From RGIG9608 sp045602425 (lineage in GTDB: Bacteria; Bacteroidota; Bacteroidia; Bacteroidales; Paludibacteraceae), in assembly GCA_045602425.1 (NCBI GenBank), contig JAZSBO010000009.1, forward strand, positions 8,845 through 72,844: a stretch of 64,000 nucleotides of DNA. The letters are read 5' to 3'. Positions 25,802 through 31,751 of the stretch are shown piece by piece. The position numbers were made by a program, and so were the translations under genes. The notes below the pieces were generated by a model. It was given only the letters and a program-made list of their open reading frames with translations. It made no database searches and was not told the DNA's origin. The first letter of the stretch is position 1. Each line of letters begins with the position of its first letter.

Positions 25802-27024
25802 TGGAGAATACGATTACTTTTAATCCTTTTAAAATTCCGCTTTATTTAATGGCAAAGCCTGCTGGTGCCTTGTGTAATTTGCGTTGTGATTATTGCTATT
25901 ACCTTGATAAAAAAGATCTTTATGCAAATTCACGTGTTTATTGTATGAGCGATGAGTTGTTAGAACGTTTCATTCAGGAATATATAGAAGCTCAACCAGT
26001 GCCAGAGGTTTTGTTCACGTGGCATGGTGGCGAGACATTGTTGCGTGATCTTTCTTTTTATAAAAAAGTGGTGAAACTCCAACATCGCTATGGTTGTGGT
26101 CGGAGCATAAGCAATAGTTTACAAACAAATGGTGTTTTATTAACCGAAGAATGGTGTAGGTTTTTTCGGGATAACAATTTTTTAATAGGAATTTCGATTG
26201 ATGGACCCGAACACTGTCATGATAAATATCGGAAAAAAAGTAATGGAAGCGGTAGTTTTTTGCAGGTGATGCATGGCATAGAGTTACTTCAACGTTATGG
26301 TGTTGATTTTAATACGCTGTCGGTTATCAATGATTATAATGTTAATTATCCAATAGAAATATACCATTTTTTGAAAGATATAGGTAGTCAATTTCTACAA
26401 TTTTCACCAATTGTGGAGCGACTTAATGCTGATGAAAATCTAAAATTACAACTTCCAGAAAGTGAAAATGGAGAATTGGCTCCGTGGTCAGTAGATCCTC
26501 TAAAATTTGGAAATTTTTATATAAAAATGTTCGATGAATGGGTTAAAAATGATGTAGGAAATGTATTTGTACAACTGTTTGATGCTACATTGGCTTGTTG
26601 GGTAGGAGAGCAACCCGGGGTTTGTATTTTTTCGGAAACGTGTGGTCATGCAGGAGTTATGGAGTTCAATGGCGATGTTTATGCTTGTGATCATTTTGTT
26701 TTTCCTCAATATAAATTAGGAAATATTTATACCACACCATTATTAACAATGATGTTGTCTGAAAAGCAATTATGTTTTGGACGAAACAAGCGTGATGCAT
26801 TACCAAGCCAATGTAGGCAATGCGAATATTTAAAATTGTGTAATGGTGAATGTCCTAAAAATAGAATTTCGACAACATTGTCGGGTGAAAAAGGTTTAAA
26901 CTATCTTTGCAAAGGATATAAAATGTATTTTCGGCATGTTGCTCCGTATATGGCTTATATGGCAAACGAGTTGTTTAACCAACGTCCACCTGCAAATGTC
27001 ATGCAATGGGCAAAAAATAGATAG
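25801..27024 (+). CDS. Anaerobic sulfatase-maturating enzyme-type radical SAM protein
   Basis: A 407-aa radical SAM/SPASM enzyme. The SAM-cluster motif is C25-NLR-C29-DY-C32 in MAKPAGALCNLRCDYCYYL, the hallmark of anSME enzymes that convert Cys or Ser to formylglycine in sulfatases. The C-terminal SPASM part carries the auxiliary-cluster cysteines (CGHAGVMEFNGDVYACDHF, CRQCEYLKLCNGECPKN, YLCKGY). No sulfatase gene lies in the window, so the substrate must be encoded elsewhere or be different. The ATG at 25801 overlaps the upstream stop; a TTG at 25798 is a weaker alternative. The next gene starts directly after the stop. Confidence 0.9.
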   Translation: MENTITFNPFKIPLYLMAKPAGALCNLRCDYCYYLDKKDLYANSRVYCMSDELLERFIQEYIEAQPVPEVLFTWHGGETLLRDLSFYKKVVKLQHRYGCGRSISNSLQTNGVLLTEEWCRFFRDNNFLIGISIDGPEHCHDKYRKKSNGSGSFLQVMHGIELLQRYGVDFNTLSVINDYNVNYPIEIYHFLKDIGSQFLQFSPIVERLNADENLKLQLPESENGELAPWSVDPLKFGNFYIKMFDEWVKNDVGNVFVQLFDATLACWVGEQPGVCIFSETCGHAGVMEFNGDVYACDHFVFPQYKLGNIYTTPLLTMMLSEKQLCFGRNKRDALPSQCRQCEYLKLCNGECPKNRISTTLSGEKGLNYLCKGYKMYFRHVAPYMAYMANELFNQRPPANVMQWAKNR

Positions 27025-28014
27025 ATGAAAACGCCTTTTATAATTATAGCATCTTTTGTTTTGTTAGCTTGTGGAAATGTTCAGTCAAAAGAAAGTAAAT
27101 TTATTTCGCAAGTTGATGAAAATTTGGTTGCTTTTCAATTTAATGCCGATTCGGCATATTTTTATATTGAAAAGCAACTCTTATTTGGTCCGCGTGTTCC
27201 ACAAACAAAAGCACATAATGATTGTGCAGGATATCTGTTGTCAAAACTTTCTTCTTTTTGCGATACGGCTCAAATTCAGCATGGTTTGGTGGAGTTATAC
27301 AATGGCGAAGTGATTCCTTGTAAAAATATCATAGGAGAGTTTTCTCCTAAAAAAAAATCACGAGTTTTGCTTTGTGCTCATTGGGATTCTCGTCCTTTTT
27401 CTGACCAAGAGCAAGATGATAGTAAAAAATATTTACCTATCGCAGGAGCTGACGACGGAGCAAGCGGAGTTGGTGTTTTGTTGGAAATAGCACGATTATT
27501 TAGTGTACACCAGCCGAATATTGGCGTTGATATCGTATTGTTTGATGTGGAGGATTATGGTAAGCCAGATTTTTATACAGAAAAAGTTTATACAGAGCAT
27601 TCTTGGTGTTTGGGATCGCAGTTTTGGTCGAAGAATCCGCATAAAATCAACTATTCTGCGCGTTATGGTGTACTTTTAGATATGGTTGGAGCAAGCAGTG
27701 CAACCTTTCGGAAAGAACAAATCTCAAATTATTATGCTCCGAAAATTGTAGAAAAAGTGTGGAATAAAGCGAAAGAATTAGGCTTTTCATCTTGTTTTTT
27801 GAATGAAGTAGGAGGCGCTATTACAGATGATCATTTGTATGTAAATCAGTTGGCAAGAATTCCTTGTATTGATATCATAAGACAGGATTTGAACTCTGAG
27901 ACAGGATTTGCTTCATATTGGCATACACAGTCCGATGATATGCGAAATATTTCAAAGGAAACTTTGTACAAAGTTGGGCAAACACTTTTGCATGTAGTTT
28001 ATTCCGAAAAATAG
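27025..28014 (+). CDS. M28-family glutaminyl-peptide cyclotransferase-like lipoprotein
   Basis: A 329-aa zinc peptidase-fold protein with a lipoprotein signal (lipobox LLAC, Cys16). The M28 metal-site motifs are present: AHWDSRP (His and Asp), GADDGASGVGVLLEIAR, and LFDVEDYGKPD. The C-terminal DIIRQDLNSETGFASYWHTQSDDM supplies the last metal His. Bacteroidota proteins of this form are animal-type glutaminyl cyclases that make N-terminal pyroglutamate on exported proteins, many of which have Gln after signal cleavage. It directly abuts the radical SAM gene and is 6 bp from rnhB. Confidence 0.85.
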   Translation: MKTPFIIIASFVLLACGNVQSKESKFISQVDENLVAFQFNADSAYFYIEKQLLFGPRVPQTKAHNDCAGYLLSKLSSFCDTAQIQHGLVELYNGEVIPCKNIIGEFSPKKKSRVLLCAHWDSRPFSDQEQDDSKKYLPIAGADDGASGVGVLLEIARLFSVHQPNIGVDIVLFDVEDYGKPDFYTEKVYTEHSWCLGSQFWSKNPHKINYSARYGVLLDMVGASSATFRKEQISNYYAPKIVEKVWNKAKELGFSSCFLNEVGGAITDDHLYVNQLARIPCIDIIRQDLNSETGFASYWHTQSDDMRNISKETLYKVGQTLLHVVYSEK

Positions 28015-28020
28015 AATCAG

Positions 28021-28626
28021 ATGAACGAATTATTACCATTTTTTCAAGAAGGGGTTTGCGAAGCAGGTTGCGATGAAGCAGGACGTGGATGTTTAGCAGG
28101 TTCTGTTTATGCGGCGGCTGTAATTCTTCCGCACGATTTTGTGTGTAAAGAGTTGAACGATTCCAAACAATTGACCGAACGCCAACGCTATGCGTTACGG
28201 CCAATAATCGAACAAAAAGCTGTAGCGTGGGCTGTGGGAGTAGTGTCGGCACAAGAGATTGACGAAATAAATATCTTGAACGCTTCTTTTTTGGCAATGC
28301 ACAGGGCTATTGATGCTTTGAAAGTGAAACCCGAACATCTGATAATCGATGGCAATCGGTTTAAACCATATAAAGATATTCCGCATCGGACTGTGGTGAA
28401 AGGCGACGGGAAATATCTTTCGATAGCGGCAGCTTCAGTGTTGGCAAAAACTTATCGTGACGATTATATGAACGCTTTGCACGAAGAATTTCCGAATTAT
28501 GGTTGGGATAAAAACAAAGGTTACCCAACTAAACAGCATCGGATGGCTATTGAGCAATATGGCGTTACGCCTTATCATAGAATGAGTTATCGGCTGACAA
28601 ACGACCAATTGCGTTTCGATTTTTAA
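28021..28626 (+). CDS. rnhB: Ribonuclease HII
   Basis: Removes ribonucleotides misincorporated into DNA by cutting the RNA strand of RNA-DNA junctions. The 201-aa protein has the catalytic motif CDEAGRGCLAGSVYAAAV (Asp18, Glu19), the third acidic residue in HLIIDGNRF, the VVKGDGKYLSIAAASVLAKTYRD block, and the C-terminal HRMAIEQYGVTPYHRMSY. Complete and normal length. It is the last gene of the gldG run; a separate tRNA promoter follows. Confidence 0.96.
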   Translation: MNELLPFFQEGVCEAGCDEAGRGCLAGSVYAAAVILPHDFVCKELNDSKQLTERQRYALRPIIEQKAVAWAVGVVSAQEIDEINILNASFLAMHRAIDALKVKPEHLIIDGNRFKPYKDIPHRTVVKGDGKYLSIAAASVLAKTYRDDYMNALHEEFPNYGWDKNKGYPTKQHRMAIEQYGVTPYHRMSYRLTNDQLRFDF

Positions 28627-28657
28627 GTTGAGAATAGCTATTTTTTATTTTTTTGTG

Positions 28658-28687
28658 TTGTAAAATAAAAATAAGGCATTATCTTTG
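28658..28687 (+). promoter_or_regulatory. Two-box promoter of the tRNA-Gly/tRNA-Leu unit
   Basis: TTG at 28658-28660, exactly 19 bases, then TATCTTTG at 28680-28687; the tRNA-Gly begins 37 bases later. One of the clearest consensus promoters in the window. Confidence 0.8.
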
Positions 28688-28724
28688 CAGTCCGATTCGA
28701 TAAGAATTGGTGATTATTTGAAAT

Positions 28725-28797
28725 GCGGAAATAGCTCAGTTGGTAGAGCACAACCTTGCCAAGGTTGGGGTCGCGGGTTCGAGTCCCGTTTTCCGCT
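28725..28797 (+). tRNA. tRNA-Gly (GCC)
   Basis: A 73-nt cloverleaf: acceptor GCGGAAA/TTTCCGC with discriminator T, D-arm with AGCTCAGTTGGTAGAGC, anticodon stem CAACC/GGTTG around TTGCCAA (anticodon GCC), and T-arm GCGGG-TTCGAGT-CCCGT. CCA is not encoded. Confidence 0.97.
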
Positions 28798-28808
28798 CAA
28801 AAATTTGA

Positions 28809-28838
28809 AAAGGCAGCGACACACTGCCTTTATTTTTT
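28809..28838 (+). terminator. Hairpin with T-run between the two tRNAs
   Basis: Stem AAAGGCAG (28809-28816) / CTGCCTTT (28824-28831), loop CGACACA, then ATTTTTT ending exactly where tRNA-Leu begins. It could terminate after tRNA-Gly or be a partial terminator in a two-tRNA transcript. Confidence 0.65.
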
Positions 28839-28922
28839 GCCCAAATGGCGAAATTGGTAGACGCGTTAGTTTCAGGGACTAATAATCGCAAGGTTGTGCA
28901 GGTTCGAGTCCTGTTTTGGGCA
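28839..28922 (+). tRNA. tRNA-Leu (CAG)
   Basis: An 84-nt class II tRNA: acceptor GCCCAAA/TTTGGGC with discriminator A, anticodon stem TTAGT/ACTAA around TTCAGGG (anticodon CAG), a long variable arm (AATCGCAAGGTT region), and T-arm CAGG-TTCGAGT-CCTG. CCA is not encoded. No terminator is visible before the convergent gene ending at 28927. Confidence 0.96.
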
Positions 28923-28926
28923 CTAC

Positions 28927-29502
28927 TCAATCCATTAAATTGTTCAGCATAGCATAAACGGTAAGACCAGCTACCGTTTTTATTCCTGTTTTTCGTACAA
29001 TGTTTTTTCGGTGAGTGATCACTGTGTGAATGCTGATGTTGAGTTTGTCGGCTATTTCTTTGTTGAGCATTCCTTTCACCATCAAAGTCAAAACATCGGT
29101 TTCGCGACTTGTTAGTTCGTAGCTTTCGTTGGTTGCTTCGTCGGTCGATTTTTCCAAACTCTCGAAAAGCGATTTTATTTGTTCTTCGTCGCTTTGAATA
29201 TCTATTACTTTTGGATAGTTTTTCAGCAATGTAGCGGGAATGTATTGATAGACTAAAGCAAAGACGTTGACCGTAGTTTTTTTTGCTAAAAATGTATGCA
29301 ATGGTATGCGGTTGTCGGGAGCGTTCAACGTTGGATTTACGATGAGTACATCGGGATTCGTTTCCTCTAATAACACGTCTAACTGTAACGTGTCTTTTGC
29401 TGTTCGGCAAATGCTGAAATTGCACTTCTCGAGAATCGAAACCAAACCCTGTGTAATGATTTCCGATGGTTCTACAATCATTATTTTCAGTTTCGTTTTC
29501 AT
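28927..29502 (-). CDS. LuxR-type regulator with degenerate receiver domain
   Basis: A 191-aa response-regulator-like protein: an N-terminal receiver fold (about 1-115) and a C-terminal LuxR/GerE helix-turn-helix (about 128-185, ELTSRETDVLTLMVKGMLNKEIADKLNISIHTVITHRKNI). The receiver lacks the phosphoacceptor: the strand that should end in Asp reads DVLIVNPTL, with Asn56. Only one acidic residue (Glu11) remains in the usual pocket. It is therefore unlikely to be switched by a histidine kinase. It overlaps the upstream hemerythrin gene by 4 bp (ATGA), so the two are coupled. Confidence 0.85.
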   Translation of the reverse strand: MKTKLKIMIVEPSEIITQGLVSILEKCNFSICRTAKDTLQLDVLLEETNPDVLIVNPTLNAPDNRIPLHTFLAKKTTVNVFALVYQYIPATLLKNYPKVIDIQSDEEQIKSLFESLEKSTDEATNESYELTSRETDVLTLMVKGMLNKEIADKLNISIHTVITHRKNIVRKTGIKTVAGLTVYAMLNNLMD

Positions 29503-30182
29503 AGCTTCGTTTCTAATTGTGCAACGTAAGGAATAAGTATTTTGTCTTCTATCAGTTGATGTTTTTTCAAATCGTTTGATAGTTGCATAATGTCGAAAAT
29601 AAGTTCGATGGATTCGACCGACGAGGTATTGTTCGGCAAGTATTTGAAAATGATCTGAATCAAATCGTTTAGCTTATCTTCTATATTGCTGTGTGTGGCA
29701 GAAAACTCTTTTATGGTATATTTTTCGTTTATAATGCCTTGTTCCATTTTGTTTAAGTAAGGGAACACCGTTTTTTCTTCGTAAGAAAAATGTTCGGCAA
29801 CTTCGTCTTTGTAATTTGTAAAAAATCGTTTCAGTATTGTACCGTATTTTTCGTCAATGTTGTCGGCTATTTTGTTTAAATGATGTTCGATGTGAGGTAA
29901 ACGTTCTTGCATATAATAATGGTGCGATGCCGAAAGATAAGGCACTAAAAAATCCATTTCTGTGAAACTTGTGTTGTCGGGAGTGTAGTTGTCGAACGTG
30001 TATACGTTGCAGATGAGCAAAAAGAAATGTACCGAAATGCCGTTTCGCTCACAGATTTCTTTCACGCTTTTCTCGCCAAAACCGAGCGAAATATTAAAAC
30101 GAGGAAGCATAAGCACAAGACTATAATTGGCTGTGATGATGTCAGCCAACTTCATATTTTCGGTAAAATAGTTGTTTTGCAT
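29499..30182 (-). CDS. Hemerythrin-domain protein (RIC/YtfE/ScdA-like)
   Basis: A 227-aa protein with an N-terminal DUF542-like helical part (MKLADIITANYSLVLMLPRFNISLGFGEKSVKEICE) and a four-helix hemerythrin domain with His/Glu iron ligands (SHHYYMQERLPHIEHHL, EVAEHFSYEEKTVFPYL, SATHSNIEDKL, KKHQLIEDKILIPYV). Relatives repair iron-sulfur clusters after oxidative or nitrosative damage. The usual DUF542 cysteine motif is weak here: CERNGIS near 50-56 has a single Cys. The start at 30182 follows a clear promoter. It is translationally coupled to the LuxR-type gene, suggesting a diiron sensor or repair protein with its regulator. Confidence 0.82.
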   Translation of the reverse strand: MQNNYFTENMKLADIITANYSLVLMLPRFNISLGFGEKSVKEICERNGISVHFFLLICNVYTFDNYTPDNTSFTEMDFLVPYLSASHHYYMQERLPHIEHHLNKIADNIDEKYGTILKRFFTNYKDEVAEHFSYEEKTVFPYLNKMEQGIINEKYTIKEFSATHSNIEDKLNDLIQIIFKYLPNNTSSVESIELIFDIMQLSNDLKKHQLIEDKILIPYVAQLETKL

Positions 30183-30206
30183 AATTTGATGAATAAATGT
30201 GATGTG

Positions 30207-30236
30207 CAAAAATAATTGTTTCTTGAAAACAGCAAA
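30207..30236 (-). promoter_or_regulatory. Two-box promoter of the hemerythrin-LuxR pair
   Basis: Minus strand: TTTG (plus 30233-30236), 18 bases, TATTTTTG (plus 30207-30214), 24 bases upstream of the start at 30182. Confidence 0.7.
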
Positions 30237-30246
30237 CCGTAAGGCA

Positions 30247-30277
30247 ATAAAAAACTCTCACCTTACCAGATGAGAGT
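30247..30277 (-). terminator. Terminator of the lipoprotein gene at 30304
   Basis: Minus-strand stem ACTCTCA / TGAGAGT (plus 30271-30277 and 30254-30260) followed by a T-tract. It lies between the lipoprotein stop and the hemerythrin promoter. Confidence 0.8.
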
Positions 30278-30303
30278 CTTTTATTATTTCGTTTTTACAA
30301 CGA

Positions 30304-31368
30304 TTATTTTCTCATAAAACGTTTGCTGATAGTTCTACCTTGTTTTGCTACGATGCTTTTTTTAACAGGAGCACCACTTGGAGTGTATAACTCTATTGTA
30401 GGAGTAGTACCTGTAACATTAACAGAAACTTCGTCGCCAGATTCAGTAGTGAATGAACCTTCTAGAGTTGTGTTTCCGTCTGCTTCTGTGATAGTGAATG
30501 AACCATCTACAAATGGATTGAAAGTAGAGTTTGCATCCTCCCAATTAATTGCGTATGATCCATTAGTATAACCATCATCATCTACATAACCTGGTAAAAT
30601 ACCATATTCAGTAATAGCTGAAGTAAGCATAGTAAATGTACCTGTAGGAAGTTTGCCTTCTGTATCAGTTGCGTTACCCAAGAAATCCAAATCTATTTCC
30701 CAACCAGTTTCAGGATCAACAATTGCTAAAATATAGCGATATAAGTTATAATCAGACACATGTAGATAAAGACTATATTCAGGATCTATGTCATTCCAAG
30801 TAAGATCGAATTCTGGTTGAGCTGGTTCTTGTGCTTCTACTTCTAAATCAATTTGTCCTACGTAAACCCATTTTACAGAGTCACCGTTTTCGTCAACGCA
30901 GTCAGTTTTTACAGTGTAGTTACGTCCTGCTTTTGTAACTGAAATAGTTCCATTAGTAATGTAACTGATGTTTTCTGCATTATACCAATAAGAATAATAA
31001 GGATCATAAGTTCCAGCAGGATATTCATCGTCATCAGGATTTTCGTCTACTGTGTAATCGCCAAGAGGAAGTTCTTCTTCTCCATCTGTTGAAAAGGAGA
31101 TAGTCAAAGAATCTGTCTCAGTAGCTAAAGTTACATCAATGAAAGAAAGAGCAGGATAAGCAGTACCAAAAGCTGCATTTGCTACAGTGTAACCTTGCTC
31201 TTCCCAAGATGGAGTAGTAGGTTGTTCTTGTTCTACATTATTACCCCCCCCAGTATTTGGGTCGTCTGGAGTAGTAGTGTCGTCGTTACCATTTTTTGGA
31301 TCGCAAGAGACTAATACCAAGCTCATAGCGAACACAATCGTCATGAAGTTCAAAAATAATTTTTTCAT
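30304..31368 (-). CDS. Acidic lipoprotein with a G8 tract
   Basis: A 354-aa predicted lipoprotein: signal peptide with lipobox VLVSC (Cys22), an acidic and Gly-rich linker, then two related-looking beta-rich halves (about 60-185 and 190-335) that both contain G(D/T)YTV- or GTFTM-like strands followed by a GS-type repeat. The tail is basic (KKSIVAKQGRTISKRFMRK). No family recognised. The linker contains eight consecutive G on the coding strand (codons for Gly-Gly-Gly at about residues 40-42); slippage there would truncate the protein. Transcription ends at its own terminator. Confidence 0.75.
   Translation of the reverse strand: MKKLFLNFMTIVFAMSLVLVSCDPKNGNDDTTTPDDPNTGGGNNVEQEQPTTPSWEEQGYTVANAAFGTAYPALSFIDVTLATETDSLTISFSTDGEEELPLGDYTVDENPDDDEYPAGTYDPYYSYWYNAENISYITNGTISVTKAGRNYTVKTDCVDENGDSVKWVYVGQIDLEVEAQEPAQPEFDLTWNDIDPEYSLYLHVSDYNLYRYILAIVDPETGWEIDLDFLGNATDTEGKLPTGTFTMLTSAITEYGILPGYVDDDGYTNGSYAINWEDANSTFNPFVDGSFTITEADGNTTLEGSFTTESGDEVSVNVTGTTPTIELYTPSGAPVKKSIVAKQGRTISKRFMRK
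31244..31251 (-). repeat. G8 homopolymer tract inside the lipoprotein gene
   Basis: Eight C on the plus strand (G on the coding strand), about 120 bases into the gene, in an otherwise AT-rich region. In phase-variable genes such tracts switch expression by strand slippage; here the frame is currently open. Confidence 0.8.
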
Positions 31369-31413
31369 AGTGTTTAATTTTTAAAAAGTTAATAATTAAG
31401 AAATATATGGTCG

Positions 31414-31421
31414 CAAAAGTA
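31414..31421 (-). promoter_or_regulatory. -7 element (TACTTTTG) of the lipoprotein gene
   Basis: Exact TAnnTTTG on the minus strand, 45 bases upstream of the start at 31368. No clear -33 box. Confidence 0.45.
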
Positions 31422-31559
31422 AATTATTTTTTAAAAAAACGTATTGAAAATTAAAGGTTTTTACAAAAAAATAGCACTATTGGAATATTTTTTCATAAAA
31501 TATACAAAAATCGCTAATAGTAGTGATATATAAAGATGAAAAATACTTATTTTAAGTGA

Positions 31560-31590
31560 TTGTGTATGACTGCTTGTAGCTTTATTTTTG
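31560..31590 (+). promoter_or_regulatory. Distal promoter upstream of feoAB
   Basis: TTG at 31560-31562, 20 bases, TATTTTTG at 31583-31590. The first of three -7 elements in the 380-base gap between the divergent lipoprotein and feoAB. Confidence 0.55.
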
Positions 31591-31611
31591 CATTGTCAAC
31601 AGAAAAAGTTG

Positions 31612-31640
31612 TTGTTTTGTTAGTTAGTATGTTATTTTTG
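31612..31640 (+). promoter_or_regulatory. Middle promoter upstream of feoAB
   Basis: TTG at 31612-31614, 18 bases, TATTTTTG at 31633-31640. A transcript from here would begin a few bases before the hairpin at 31645. Confidence 0.6.
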
Positions 31641-31644
31641 AGAG

Positions 31645-31676
31645 AAACGCTGTCCGAAGATGGCGTTTTTCTTTTT
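31645..31676 (+). terminator. Attenuator-like terminator in the feoAB leader
   Basis: Ten-bp stem AAACGCTGTC (31645-31654) / GATGGCGTTT (31659-31668, two G-T pairs) with a CGAA tetraloop, then TTCTTTTT. It lies between two promoters and the gene, so it would stop transcripts from 31590 and 31640 unless bypassed. Confidence 0.65.
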
Positions 31677-31680
31677 AAAA

Positions 31681-31698
31681 ATCCCTACAAATAGGGAT
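31681..31698. promoter_or_regulatory. Perfect inverted repeat upstream of feoAB (possible operator)
   Basis: ATCCCTA - 4 bases - TAGGGAT, 23 bases before the proximal -7 element at 31721-31728 (TATTTTTG). It could be a repressor or activator site or a small RNA hairpin. An iron-responsive role is only suggested by the neighbour. Confidence 0.4.
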
Positions 31699-31720
31699 AA
31701 AAACGTATTCTGCGAATTTG

Positions 31721-31728
31721 TATTTTTG
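31721..31728 (+). promoter_or_regulatory. Proximal -7 element (TATTTTTG) of feoAB
   Basis: Exact match, 23 bases before the ATG at 31752 and downstream of the attenuator. No TTG at the normal -33 spacing, which would fit an activator-dependent promoter. Confidence 0.45.
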
Positions 31729-31751
31729 TTGTCGGAATAAGATTCTTTCGT

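Noticed and set aside
28685..28882. A 65-codon frame across the two tRNA genes
   Set aside because: It reads through both tRNAs; the cloverleaf structures explain the sequence.
28736..29425. Minus-strand 229-codon frame over tRNAs and the LuxR gene
   Set aside because: Its sequence is basic and low-complexity, it overlaps two tRNAs, and it is out of frame with the clear LuxR-type gene.
31641..31654. The 14-base string GAGAGAAACGCTGT in the feoAB leader and again near 42199
   Set aside because: Considered as a shared element, but the flanks are unrelated and one copy forms a hairpin stem the other does not; probably coincidence.
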